Below, in pieces: positions 1-9,700 of a stretch of 31,031 nt of DNA (within the stretch, counting starts at the first letter, position 1; each line of letters begins with the position of its first letter). This stretch comes from VRUE01 sp036557525. Its GTDB lineage: Bacteria; Actinomycetota; Thermoleophilia; Solirubrobacterales; 70-9. The notes below the pieces were generated by a model. The model was not told where the DNA came from and ran no database searches. It was given only the letters and a program-made list of their open reading frames with translations. A program made the position numbers and the translations under genes. The stretch spans positions 1 through 31,031 of the forward strand of contig DATBHH010000139.1 of assembly GCA_036557525.1 (NCBI GenBank), in the 5' to 3' direction.

Positions 1-2391
1 AAATTCGAGCCGTCCAACAGCGGCAGCATGTGGATCTACGATCGGGATCTGGCCTCGGACGCGACCCAACTGGTGTCTACGCTTCCCAATGGTGCGCCGA
101 TTGTCGGCGAAGTGGCGGAGCTGGATGTGTCCTCCGATGGCAGCCGTGTTCTGATCGGCAAGGTGGTCGGCGAAGACGCCGCTGGCAACCGGTATTACGA
201 CCTATACATGCATGTCGGCAACAATCCAAACTCCATCAAGGTGCTCGAAAGCGCCGACGGTGCGATCTATGACGGAATGACAGCAGACGGCGGAAGGGTG
301 TTCTTCACCACGCCGGATCCAATCGTCACCGCTGAAAACCAGGACACCGACGAAAGCGCCGATCTCTTCAGGGCCGATGTCGGACAGTCAAGTGCCGCCG
401 TCTATCGCGTGTCAACTGGCATTGAAGGAACGGGCAACACAGATTCCTGCGAACCGATCACCGACTGGAATGTGGTGTCGGGCGGACCCGATTGCAGCAC
501 GGTCGCATTTGCCGGCGGCGCCGGTGTTGCATCCGAAAATGGCACCGTTTTCTTCCTCAGCCCTGAGAAGCTCGACGGGTCCGCCAACGGCATCGCGGGG
601 CAACCGAATCTGTATGTGGCACAGCCAGGCCAGGCGCCACACTTCATCGCGACGATCGACTCGAGTTTGGTGAAGCCCGGGCCCCAGCCGCCTGAACACC
701 CGGTGGTGACAGCGAGCTTCGGGCACAGTTTCGAAACTCCGGAAGGCATTGCGGTCGATCAGACCAACGGAGATATCTATGTTCCAGAGCTCGAAAGCGG
801 AACCGTATATCGACTCAAGCCCAATGGCGAACCCGACAACTTCACGGCGGGTCCCGATGCCGGCACGAACCAACTGACCGGATTCAGCTGGGCGATTGAA
901 GGCACGGCGCAGGTAGCGGTCGACAACTCCGGAGGTGCCACGGATGGGGATGTCTATGTGGTAAGTGCCTCGTGCTGTTTCGAAAGCAGGGTCGACGTCT
1001 TCGCATCGACCGGCGAACATCTCGAAACCATCAACGGGAGCGGCAACGCCAACGGCGAATTCGGGCTTGCATGTGGGGTGGGCGTCGATCAGACGACCGG
1101 CTCTCTGTACATCGGCGACTACTTCGGCTACGTCTGGAGGTACACGCCCAGCGGGAACCCCGTCACGGAGGCAGATTATTCCGGCGCGGTGGCGACCGGG
1201 TCATTCTCGGGCACCTGCGACGTCGCGGCGGATGCCGGACGCGTCTACGTTGGGCACATCGAAGGCGAACGGGCGCTGGGCGTCTACTCCGCGGCCCAGT
1301 TCGAAACAGGCCCTCCGCCGGAACCCTCGCCCGAACCATTGACGACTGAAGTCACCGCTGTGGCGACGGATCCGGGAAATGGCGACGTCTACGCCGATAC
1401 GGGAACTCTCGTCAAAGTCTTCGACTCAACGGGCGCACCGATAGCGACACTTGGTGGTGCACTCTCGGAATCGACCGGGGTCGCGGTGCGCTCCTCAAAC
1501 CATCACGTCTTCGCGACCAGTGGGAAGCAGAGCATCACCGAGTTCGGCTTCGTAATTCCGCCCTATCGGCCCATCGATCAGCAAGGTGTGGTACACGGAG
1601 TCCAGAGGGCCGGAACCCACAGTTTCGGTGACTTCCAAGTTACACCCGACGGTGAGTTCGCGGCGTTCGAATCGCTGTTGCCTCTCACCGGCGCTGCCAA
1701 CCACGGCCATTACGAGATCTATCGTTATGAAACGACCGGGCATGAGCTGGAATGCGTTTCCTGCGGTCCTAGCAACGCGGTTGACACTGAACTGTCGGAC
1801 TACGGCCTCAATCTCGCAAGCGACGGGCGCGTCTTCTTCACCACAGCAGAACAGTTCGTCCTGCGCGACACCAACGAAAGAGACGACGTGTACGAGTTTG
1901 CGAATGGGAACACGCAGATCATCTCGCTGGGTACCGGCCCGGCGGATTCCGGGCTGCTGACGACAAGCTCCAGCGGCAAGGACGTGTATTTCTTCACCCG
2001 TGACACGTTGGCTCCCCAGGATCAAAACGGCTCCCTTATGAAGATCTACGATGCCCGGGAAGGTGGGGGTTTCCTCGTGTCGCGGTCCCTGCAGCCGTGT
2101 GCGGCGTCTGACGAGTGCCATGGACCCGGCACCCAGGCGCCCCCGCCTCCACCGACCAATACCTTCAAAGGGTCGGGTCGGACGACCGAGCCGCTGCAGG
2201 ACTGTGGGGCGATCACCAGGCGCGCGACGCGAGCGTCGGGTGAGGCGAGGAAGCTCCGGGCAAAGGCGGCGGCGGCGTCAACGCGGGCACGACGACTTCG
2301 CGCAAGGGCGAGGCGCCTGCAAGCCAAGGCGAGGAAGCTGGAAAAGCAGGCTCGGGTCTGTGGCGCAACCAACGGCGGGGTGGCCAAGTGA
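1..2391 (+). CDS. Giant secreted beta-propeller protein A1 (5'-truncated by window edge)
   Basis: The reading frame is open from base 1, so the ATG at 28 is internal. The first residues (KFEPSNSGSMWIYDRDL) align with an internal part of the protein at 16713-21320 (KFETAGAAGSLTIYERDL), so more than 700 N-terminal residues are probably outside the window. The visible 796 residues hold PD40/TolB-like blades (SSDGSRV, ADGGRVFFTT), then an NHL-type propeller from about 661 to 1630 (AVDQTNGDIYV, VDQTTGSLYIGDY), then more PD40-like blades (TPDGEFAAF, SDGRVFFTT). After these come the family motif DECHG, a PPPPPP linker and a basic alanine/arginine-rich helix bracketed by two cysteines. The protein is presumably secreted, though its signal peptide is not visible. 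The gene overlaps the next by 4 bp (GTGA), which suggests translational coupling. The exact function is unknown; a surface or matrix role is inferred. Third positions are less GC-rich than in the paralogue. Confidence 0.85.
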   Translation, partial: KFEPSNSGSMWIYDRDLASDATQLVSTLPNGAPIVGEVAELDVSSDGSRVLIGKVVGEDAAGNRYYDLYMHVGNNPNSIKVLESADGAIYDGMTADGGRVFFTTPDPIVTAENQDTDESADLFRADVGQSSAAVYRVSTGIEGTGNTDSCEPITDWNVVSGGPDCSTVAFAGGAGVASENGTVFFLSPEKLDGSANGIAGQPNLYVAQPGQAPHFIATIDSSLVKPGPQPPEHPVVTASFGHSFETPEGIAVDQTNGDIYVPELESGTVYRLKPNGEPDNFTAGPDAGTNQLTGFSWAIEGTAQVAVDNSGGATDGDVYVVSASCCFESRVDVFASTGEHLETINGSGNANGEFGLACGVGVDQTTGSLYIGDYFGYVWRYTPSGNPVTEADYSGAVATGSFSGTCDVAADAGRVYVGHIEGERALGVYSAAQFETGPPPEPSPEPLTTEVTAVATDPGNGDVYADTGTLVKVFDSTGAPIATLGGALSESTGVAVRSSNHHVFATSGKQSITEFGFVIPPYRPIDQQGVVHGVQRAGTHSFGDFQVTPDGEFAAFESLLPLTGAANHGHYEIYRYETTGHELECVSCGPSNAVDTELSDYGLNLASDGRVFFTTAEQFVLRDTNERDDVYEFANGNTQIISLGTGPADSGLLTTSSSGKDVYFFTRDTLAPQDQNGSLMKIYDAREGGGFLVSRSLQPCAASDECHGPGTQAPPPPPTNTFKGSGRTTEPLQDCGAITRRATRASGEARKLRAKAAAASTRARRLRARARRLQAKARKLEKQARVCGATNGGVAK

Positions 2392-5180
2392 TCGGGGAAC
2401 GGACAGGCGGCAACAGCTTGAGAGGGCGCGTTGTGCGCATTGTCACCGCGTTGGCTGGGTGCCTGGCTCTGGCGGGGGCGGTCAGCGGCAACGCGACTGC
2501 GAGTGAGCCCATACTCTCATTCACGCTGGGGAGCACGAGCACCCAGGCCGGAGCCCACCCCGACATCACAGCTTCCTTCCAACTGGGAAATGTCGGGGAT
2601 CCTGAAATTGCGAAGAACATCCACGTGAATCTCCCGGCCGGGCTTTTCGGAAATCCGGGCGCGATTCCGAAATGCCAGTCGACGAACTTCGCCCTGAACG
2701 AGTGCGCACCTGCCACGCAGGCGGGTCTGGTAACGATTTTCGCGAAATACGAAGGAACCGAAAACTTCCTTCTCGGCACTGCCCCGGTTTACAACACCGA
2801 GCCCCAGGGAGAAGACGAGACCGCGCGCCTCAGTTTCGTTGCGCCGACGGTCAACGTGCCGATCATCGTCCCGCTGTCTGTGCGCTCGGCGACCGACTAT
2901 GGCGTGCGCATGAACATCGCCGGCATACCGCAGAGCATCCCGTTCTACGCGGCCTCCTTCGAAGCGTGGGGGTTCCCCGCTGATCCTGAGAATGACGAAC
3001 ACCGGTTCCCGATCGGCTCGCCGGGCGCTCCGGCCGGGTGCCCGGGCTCAGCTACCACCAGTTGCATCCCGACCCCCTACCCGAAGGCTGCGATTTTCGT
3101 GCGTCCGTACATCAACAACCCCAGCCTCTGTACCGGACAGCCGCTTTCGGTGTCGCTCAGCGTCGAAACGTATGCTGACCCAGCAAACCCATCCGAAGCC
3201 CAAGCGGAATATCCGGCGACGACAGGCTGCGAAAAGCAGAGGTTCGACCCGATTCTCAATGCAGGCCTGACGACCAATCAGACGGATGCGCCGTCCGGAT
3301 TGGATCTTCAGCTCAGGGCGGATCAGTTCCTCGAGAGATCACCCTCACCTTCCCAACTTCGGTCTGCGAGCCTATTCCTGCCACAAGGCCTTTCCATCAA
3401 CCCGGACGCCGCCGACGGCCAGACCTCCTGCACGGATGCGGATGCCGGGTTTGGATCCGATCTCGCCGGGCATTGCCCCGACAACTCGAAGATCGGAACC
3501 TTCGATGTGAGGACGCCGGCCCTCGAGGGACCGCTGGAGGGCTCTCTCTACATCGGTCAGCCGCTCCCCGAAAACCAGTACCGGGTCTTCATGCTCGCCG
3601 ACGGCTTCGGTGTTCACGCCAAGTTCGTCGCGGCGGTTCGACCAGATCCCGCGACTGGCCAGCTGACCATGAGCGTGAACGATCTGCCACAGGTCCCGTT
3701 CGAAGAGTTCAATCTGCATCTGTTCGCCTCCGATCGCGGACTGGTGGCAACTCCGACCCAATGCACGGTATACGGCGTCGACTCCGTGTTCGTACCCTGG
3801 AATGACCGGCTTTCGCCCCAGCACTCAAGGCCGTCCTTGAGTCTGTCGGCCGGGCCGAATGACACCCCGTGCCCGGGTGAGATCCGATCCTTCCATCCCC
3901 GCCTGGTCGCAGGCGCCTCAAGCGCAGTCGCAGGGGCCTTCAGCAGTTTCCAACTACGCCTGGACCGTGATGACGGCGACCAATTCCTGGGCGATCTGAA
4001 CTTCAGGATGCCTCCTGGCTTCACCGGCGCGCTGCGGGGAATCAGCTACTGCCCCGAGGCTTCGATTGCGGCGGCAGAAGTGAATTCGGGGCGGCGTGAG
4101 CGATCTGATCCAAGCTGTCCTGGATCGAGCGATGTGGGAACGACCAACGTGGCGGCGGGCCCCGGCAGTCACCCCTTCCATGCGGTGGGCAAGATGTACT
4201 TGGCAGGGCCCTTCAAGGGCGCTCCGCTCAGCGTCGTCGCGGTCACCCCGGCGCTGGCGGGTCCATACGATTACGGCACCGTGGTCGTGCGTGTCGCACT
4301 GCACGTTGATCCGCGCACAGCCCAGGTCAGCGCCGTCTCCGACACCGTGCCCTCGATCATCGGCGGCATTCCGATCCGGATGCGCTCCATTCAGGTGAAC
4401 ATCGACCGGCCCGGATTCACAATGAATCCGACCAACTGCTCCCCGTTTACGGTCGACTCCCAGGGAATCGGTGATCAGGGCACCGTGACCGATTTCTCGT
4501 CCTACTTCCAGGTGCTGAATTGCCGCGATCTTGGATTCAGACCCAGATTCGCGGTCCGACAGCTGGGGGGGCGCAGGAGCACGATTCGGTCAAAGGATCC
4601 AGCAATGCGCTTCGATCTCTGGACACGCCCGGGAGATGCCAATATCAAATCGCTCGCGGTGACCCTCCCGAAGGCTTTCGCCATAGATCAGCGCCATCTC
4701 GGGAACATCTGCTCGCGCGCGCAGCTTGCAGCAGAACATTGTGCGGGGCGACAGCCAATCGGCACCGCCACGACAACCACACCCCTACTCGACCAACCGC
4801 TGACGGGGCCGGCCTATGCAGTCTCTGGCTTCGGCAAGCTTCCGCACGTTGTCTTCATCCTCGACGGCCAGGTGACGATCATGCCAGAGGCGGAATCTTC
4901 CTCGGTCAAGGGTGGCCACCTGAAGACCGTGGTTCCGGTCATTCCCGATGCGCCGATCGGCCACTTCCGGCTCGATCTCTTCGGAGGCAAGAAGGGGTAC
5001 CTGGTCAACACCAGAAGCCTCTGCGCTTCGGCGGCACAGGTCCTCGTCGCATACACGGCCCAGAGCGGCAAGACGATCTCCCAGAACGTCAAGACCAAGA
5101 CCGCCTGCGGCAAGGCCAGGGCAAAGGGCAAGCGCCACGGCAAGCGGGGCAGCCAGCATCTCCGCCGCGCGCTCCACTGA
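2388..5180 (+). CDS. Large secreted protein B1, partner of A1 (930 aa, four-repeat family)
   Basis: The GTG start at 2388 overlaps the stop of A1. A second GTG at 2433 has a better ribosome binding site (GAGAGGG, 6-nt spacer) and would give a shorter, typical signal peptide, so the start is uncertain. The N-terminus is a Sec signal peptide (VRIVTALAGCLALAGAVSG, then NATAS). The mature part looks like four divergent units of about 200 residues, each with a pattern of LP.G, C...C, S.IGT, a G-Y core and a DLPQ.P...F.L.LF..RGL..TPT.C type ending. The third unit carries the most conserved core (GPFKGAPLS, GPYDYG, NPTNCSPF). The tail is basic (KARAKGKRHGKRG). It is closely related to B3 at 21356 and less so to B2 at 13947. 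The family occurs in Solirubrobacterales as uncharacterised secreted proteins. No catalytic motif was recognised. An extracellular structural role with the A protein is inferred from pairing. Confidence 0.85.
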   Translation: MIGERTGGNSLRGRVVRIVTALAGCLALAGAVSGNATASEPILSFTLGSTSTQAGAHPDITASFQLGNVGDPEIAKNIHVNLPAGLFGNPGAIPKCQSTNFALNECAPATQAGLVTIFAKYEGTENFLLGTAPVYNTEPQGEDETARLSFVAPTVNVPIIVPLSVRSATDYGVRMNIAGIPQSIPFYAASFEAWGFPADPENDEHRFPIGSPGAPAGCPGSATTSCIPTPYPKAAIFVRPYINNPSLCTGQPLSVSLSVETYADPANPSEAQAEYPATTGCEKQRFDPILNAGLTTNQTDAPSGLDLQLRADQFLERSPSPSQLRSASLFLPQGLSINPDAADGQTSCTDADAGFGSDLAGHCPDNSKIGTFDVRTPALEGPLEGSLYIGQPLPENQYRVFMLADGFGVHAKFVAAVRPDPATGQLTMSVNDLPQVPFEEFNLHLFASDRGLVATPTQCTVYGVDSVFVPWNDRLSPQHSRPSLSLSAGPNDTPCPGEIRSFHPRLVAGASSAVAGAFSSFQLRLDRDDGDQFLGDLNFRMPPGFTGALRGISYCPEASIAAAEVNSGRRERSDPSCPGSSDVGTTNVAAGPGSHPFHAVGKMYLAGPFKGAPLSVVAVTPALAGPYDYGTVVVRVALHVDPRTAQVSAVSDTVPSIIGGIPIRMRSIQVNIDRPGFTMNPTNCSPFTVDSQGIGDQGTVTDFSSYFQVLNCRDLGFRPRFAVRQLGGRRSTIRSKDPAMRFDLWTRPGDANIKSLAVTLPKAFAIDQRHLGNICSRAQLAAEHCAGRQPIGTATTTTPLLDQPLTGPAYAVSGFGKLPHVVFILDGQVTIMPEAESSSVKGGHLKTVVPVIPDAPIGHFRLDLFGGKKGYLVNTRSLCASAAQVLVAYTAQSGKTISQNVKTKTACGKARAKGKRHGKRGSQHLRRALH

Positions 5181-5214
5181 TCGCAAGGGGCAGGCTCGCT
5201 CCATAGGCGCCGAG

Positions 5215-6345
5215 GTGGCGGGGGGCCTCAGGGCGCGCCGGCCCGAGATCGAAGAGGCGCTGATGACGAGGGTCAGCCGCGTGGGGGATCCGCAGGAATC
5301 CTCAGACCCGGAGTATTCAGGCGGCCTGCGGGAGGCGATCGGGGCGGCCCTCGGGTACGGCATCGACGCGCTCGAGTCCGAGCCGGGGACGGCGCCGATA
5401 CCGGCGGCGATCCTCGAGCAGAGCCGGGTTGCGGCGCGGACCGGGATCGGAGTCGAGAGCGTCCTGCGGCAGTGCTCGGCCGGCTACAACGTGTTCAACA
5501 CCTTCGTCCTCGAGGAGGCCGCCCGGGCCGGCCTGCACGGGACGGTCGAGTTCGGCCGTCTCGTCCAGGCCGCGGGCGTCGAACTCGAGCGGCTCCTGGG
5601 GGCGATCAGCGACGAACACGGAAACGAACTCCGCGAACGGCGCGAAGCGCCCGACTCCCAGCGGCTCGAGCGGATCGAGAGGCTGCTGGACGGGGAGATG
5701 GTCGACGTCTCGCGCCTTCACTATGAGTTCAACGCCTTTCACATCGGCGCGATCTCGGTCGGAAAACACGCCAGGGCGGCGATCGACGTCCTCTCGAGGG
5801 GACTCGCGTGCGAGCTCCTGCTGGTGAGGCGAGGCGAAACCGTCTGGGCCTGGTTCGGCGCCGGCGAGGAGGTCGAGCCCGAGACGGTCGGGAACCTCCT
5901 TGCCGAGCGCTGGCCCCCGCGGCTGCCGCTCGCGCTCGGCGAGCCCGCCCACGGCATCGGCGGCTGGCGTCTCAGTCACCGCCAGGCCCGGGCGGCGTTC
6001 GCGGTCGCCCTCAACGGGCCCGAGCCGGTCGTCCGCTACGCCGAGGTCGCCCTGCTCGCCTCGGCGCTCCAGGACGACCTGCTGACCGAGTCGCTGCGCC
6101 AGCTCTACCTGGCGCCGCTCGAGCACGAGCGCGACGGGGGGGAGGTCCTTCGTCAAACCCTCCGTGCCTACTTCGACGCCGGCCGCAACATCTCCGCCGC
6201 CGCCGCCGCCCTCGGCGCCAACCGCAACACCGTCGCCAATCGCCTCCGCGCGGTCGAAACCAGGATCGGGCGCTCGATCAACGCCTGCGCGACCGAGCTC
6301 GAATCGGCCCTGCGACTGAGCGAACTCCGCCAGAGCGCTGCTTAG
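5215..6345 (+). CDS. PucR-family transcriptional regulator
   Basis: This 376-residue protein has an N-terminal helical region of about 130 residues (ARRPEIEEALMTRV to VLEEAARAGL) resembling RsbRD_N-like sensory domains. A CdaR/GGDEF-like middle part follows. The C-terminal PucR HTH_30 domain is at about residues 318-352 (NISAAAAALGANRNTVANRL, then RAVETRIGR). Proteins of this build are cytoplasmic DNA-binding regulators, and their ligand is usually unknown. The GTG at 5215 is chosen because the coding-like LRARRPEIEEA segment lies downstream of it. An ATG at 5263 with GAAGAGG 5 nt upstream is a serious alternative. The gene starts 34 bp after B1 with no hairpin seen between, so it is probably co-transcribed with A1-B1. 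It lies directly upstream of the promoter of the large 6717-24091 operon, which makes that operon a natural candidate target. Glutamate codons here are mostly GAG, unlike the secreted genes. Confidence 0.88.
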   Translation: MAGGLRARRPEIEEALMTRVSRVGDPQESSDPEYSGGLREAIGAALGYGIDALESEPGTAPIPAAILEQSRVAARTGIGVESVLRQCSAGYNVFNTFVLEEAARAGLHGTVEFGRLVQAAGVELERLLGAISDEHGNELRERREAPDSQRLERIERLLDGEMVDVSRLHYEFNAFHIGAISVGKHARAAIDVLSRGLACELLLVRRGETVWAWFGAGEEVEPETVGNLLAERWPPRLPLALGEPAHGIGGWRLSHRQARAAFAVALNGPEPVVRYAEVALLASALQDDLLTESLRQLYLAPLEHERDGGEVLRQTLRAYFDAGRNISAAAAALGANRNTVANRLRAVETRIGRSINACATELESALRLSELRQSAA

Positions 6346-6356
6346 TCCGACCTGCA

Positions 6357-6375
6357 ACTTTGGCCGGGGCAAAGT
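6357..6375 (+). terminator. Hairpin after the PucR gene
   Basis: ACTTTG (6357-6362) and CAAAGT (6370-6375) pair perfectly around a 7-nt GCCGGGG loop, 11 bp after the PucR stop codon. No true T-run follows (GTTCA). It could act as a weak terminator. Confidence 0.35.
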
Positions 6376-6404
6376 GTTCAAGGAGGCTGTGCAGGCCGCC
6401 CGAA

Positions 6405-6416
6405 AACAGGTCTGTT
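6405..6416. promoter_or_regulatory. AACAG-GT-CTGTT dyad, possible operator
   Basis: Two perfect 5-bp inverted arms with a 2-bp centre lie about 130 bp upstream of the promoter at 6547 and about 60 bp after the PucR stop. The position would suit an activator or autoregulator site, but the arms are short and could arise by chance. Confidence 0.25.
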
Positions 6417-6546
6417 CCCTCCTGAGTCGGTACGTGAACGGCCTAAGACCTTTCGCGGGAACAATGGGAACATGGCCATCCGGCCTTTGCTGAAGCCAAT
6501 TTTCGCAAGAACTCGCCTTTTTGCAGAACGACCTCATTTTTGAGGC

Positions 6547-6575
6547 TTGACATTTAGGTCCGATTGTGTTCCTAT
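6547..6575 (+). promoter_or_regulatory. Promoter of the 17-kb secreted-protein operon (copy 1 of shared motif)
   Basis: The -35 box TTGACA (6547-6552), a 17-bp spacer and the -10 box TCCTAT (6570-6575) are preceded by an extended -10 TG. The spacer contains GGTCCG at 6557-6562. Both the GGTCCG word and the whole spacing recur at 28875 and 29547. A T-rich hairpin (6532-6545) sits immediately upstream. Transcription would begin near 6582, giving a leader of about 135 nt before the GTG at 6717. Confidence 0.7.
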
Positions 6576-6589
6576 ACCTCCGCCTCGGC

Positions 6590-6681
6590 GTCAGGCGGGG
6601 GCAGGAGAGATAGGGAAAAGCAACCGGCCCTGGGCCAGGGGACATGCTCGGCGCATCGCGCGTCGGCAGGTCAGGCGGGGG
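6590..6681 (+). repeat. Leader direct repeat GTCAGGCGGGGG
   Basis: The 12-mer GTCAGGCGGGGG occurs at 6590-6601 and again at 6670-6681 inside the untranslated leader. A close relative (GTAAGGCGGGAG) lies at 28921-28932, downstream of the second copy of the shared promoter. A function in mRNA structure or regulator binding is possible but unproven. Confidence 0.45.
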
Positions 6682-6716
6682 TCCGGCACAGAAAAGGCAG
6701 ACAGGAGAGGGAGCTT

Positions 6717-9700
6717 GTGAGAGACGCGGGGACGCTGTCCGTGATACGTCGGAGCACCGGTGCCGTCTGCTGCGCGGTGATCGGGCTGCTGGTCCTCGCG
6801 GGCCCGGCCGCGGCCCAAGACAACGGCCACGCCTTCTCCTTCTCGTTCAAACCGAGTGGCACGGCGGAACTCTCGACGAGCGTGCCGTCGATCGACATCG
6901 ACAACTCGGGCAGTTCGTCGGCCGGGGATGTCTACGTCCTCGACGCGTCGAAACGGAGGGTCGAGAAGTTCGACGCGAACGGAAACTTCATCCTCATGTT
7001 CGGGGGCGGCGTCAACCAGACGACCGGAGGAGACGTCTGCACCGCCGCGTCCGGCAACACCTGCAAGACCGGGACCTCCGGCTCGGCCGCCAACCAGTTC
7101 CAGTTCCCCCAGTTCATGGCCGTCGACCAGACCGGCGGACCATCGGCGGGCGACATCTACGTCGGCGATGCCGAACAGCGCAAAGTCCACAAGTACGACG
7201 AAAACGGCAACCTGCTCACCACCTGGGGCACCGGTGGGGTGCTGATCGGCAGCGAAGAAACCTGGAGGTCGATAAAGGGCATCGACGTCACCTCCGCCGG
7301 CCAGCTTCTGGTGGGGGGCTGCCCGGCGACCTTCTGCAGCGGATCTGAACCGACGAAGGTCTTCAAATACGCCCAAGATGGGACCGCCGAAGGCTTCGTC
7401 TCGACCGCCAGCGGCATGCGCACCCCGATGAACTGGTCGCCGGAGGGCTATTTCTACTTCGGACGAGAAGGCGAACCGTACAACCTCAGGCGATCCAACG
7501 CGACGACCGGGGGCGAAGTGGTGAACGTCGCCCACGGCGCCTACTTCAATCCGTTTGAAGGCTTCCGCGCGATCGGTCAGAGCATGGCCGTCGACCCGAC
7601 CACCGGGACGGTCTTCCAATCGATGGGGAACTACGAAGGTGGCGCCGGCAGGATCTGGGAATTCAAGTTCAACGGCTCCGGTCAGCCGCTGGACGCCTCA
7701 GGCAATCCGTGTGCGACAACACTGACCGAAACCGGCGAAGGCTGCGGACCCACCCACCAGTTCGGCGCGGCGGTTCTGCCCAGTTTCCCGACCGGGATCG
7801 GCGTCAACTCCTCCAACAACAAGGTCTATGTCGCTGCCCAGGAAAAAAAGGAAATTCGAGTGTTCATCGGTGCGGCCGAACCGATTGCCGCAACCGAAGG
7901 AGTGACCTGGCGGGCAACGGTCAATGGAACGGCGATGCCCGACGGCGCCGGAGACATCGTCGAATGCTACTTCGAATACGGCGCAACCACGACGTACGGG
8001 TCGAAACAGACATGCTCTTCCAGCAACCCGTTGCCGTACACGGGGGACGAAGCCGTGAGCGCCGACCTCACGAGTCTGATCGGCGACGGCCAGCACACCT
8101 ACCACGCCCGGCTCGTCCTCAAGAACGAAGCCGGAGCGATCAACTTCGGCCCGGACCACGCCTTCATCCCCCAGAACGTCAAGGGCCTGCAGACCCTCGC
8201 GCCCGAAGGGATCACCAGGACGCAGGCGACGCTCAAAGCAGCCTATGAAGACACCGGAAAAGAAACTCACTACTACTTCCAGTGGGGAACGACGACCGCG
8301 TACGGGAACAACAGCGCCACGCCGCCGGGCCCAGAAACGGCAACGACCTCCCTCAGCTATCTGGCGAATTCCGACGGCGTACTTCCCCGACTGAAGTCGG
8401 GCACCGCTTACCACTACCGGATCGTCGCGGAAAACGAATTCGGCGTCACCTACGGTCAGGACATGACCTTCGAAACGCTGCCGCCGGTGCAGAGCGTGAC
8501 GACGGAACCCGCGACGCCGGTGACGCGTACGACCGCGATGCTGCACGGCTCCTACCTTGGAGACGGCACGGCGACGACCTACAAATTCGAATGGGGTGAC
8601 ACACCGTCGATGGTGAATTCGACGACCATGAGCGCCCCCGAATCCCCCGGCGGAGCCCATCCGGTCTCGTACGAACTGACAAAGAACGAAGGCCTCGAAT
8701 ATCAAAAGACCTACTACTACCGCCTGAGCGCCACCAACGAACTCGGGACGGCAAGGGGCGCCGTTCAGGAATTCACGACGCCCCCGGCCGTCGGGGGGGT
8801 CGTGACGAAGCCGGCGACGGAAATCGGCCAGGAATCCATCACGCTCAATGGTGAATTCGCCGGCAATGGCGAAGACACGCACTACTACTTCGAATACGGG
8901 CTGACGACGAAATACGGGCAGGTGAGCGACGAAGCACCCGGCAAAGACGCCGGGTCTCCCGGCGGAACCACCTCCGTCGCGTCTCAGATAACCGACTACG
9001 AAGGCTACGAAACGTACCACTACCGACTGGTCGCAGTGAACCCCGTCGGCACCACCTACGGCAACGACGTGATGGTCACTGCACTGCCCGCGGAACTACC
9101 AGGGGTGGCCGAAACAGCGGCCTCGAACATCGAACCGACCGCCGCGACCCTGGAAGCCCAGGTCACGCCGAATCGATGGGCGACCCTGTTCACCTTCCAG
9201 TATGGGGTCACCTCCGCATACGGCGAATCGACTGAAATCACGGGCCCGATCGGCGACGACCAGTTCCCACATCCGGTCAGCCAGCAGGTGAAAGGCCTAG
9301 AACCCGGAACCGTCTATCACTACCGGGTCATCGCGATCAACTACACGGGCACGAGCTACGGCCCGGATGAGGTCTTCCTGACGCCGGACGTGCCCGGCGT
9401 CAGCGCGAGCTCCGGATCCGCGACGGGACAGACGACGGTTCATCTCACGGCGAGCGTGGTCCCGAACTCGGCCCCGACGTCGGTCCGGTTCGAATACGGA
9501 CTGACCTCTGCCTACGGATCCGCGACAGCCCCGGTCGGTGTGGGCTCGGGAACGGATACGCAGTCGGCCGCCGCAGACGTCGGCGGGCTGGCCGCCGGGA
9601 CGACCTACCACTTCCGGGCTGTGGCGAGCAACGAATTCGGTACCTCCTATGGGTCGGATCAGACGGTGACGACCGCCGCGGCCAATCCGCCGCTCCCGCC

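Larger units (their letters stand above)
6346..6716. other. 371-bp intergenic region with hairpins, promoter and leader
   Basis: No coding sequence was found in this stretch. It contains a hairpin after the PucR gene (6357-6375), a paired AGGAGG/CCTCCT (6381-6386 and 6418-6423) enclosing an AACAG-GT-CTGTT dyad, and two GGGAACA words 9 bp apart (6457-6463 and 6466-6472). There is also a CCTCA-TTTT-TGAGG hairpin (6532-6545) just before the -35 box of the promoter at 6547. The part before the promoter has T-runs and is less GC-rich than its surroundings. The part after it is a leader of about 135 nt. Confidence 0.6.

Noticed and set aside
5317..6645. Long antisense frame (442 codons) across the PucR gene
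   Set aside because: It mirrors the GC-rich third positions of the + strand gene, has no recognisable domain, and runs through the promoter region.
6564..6716. 5' extension of the 6717 reading frame
   Set aside because: It begins inside the promoter and has no signal-peptide character; the GTG at 6717 has a good ribosome binding site.
7875..9690. Possible mobile or recombining repeat array
   Set aside because: The units are protein-domain repeats with diverged DNA, and no transposase or terminal inverted repeats are present.
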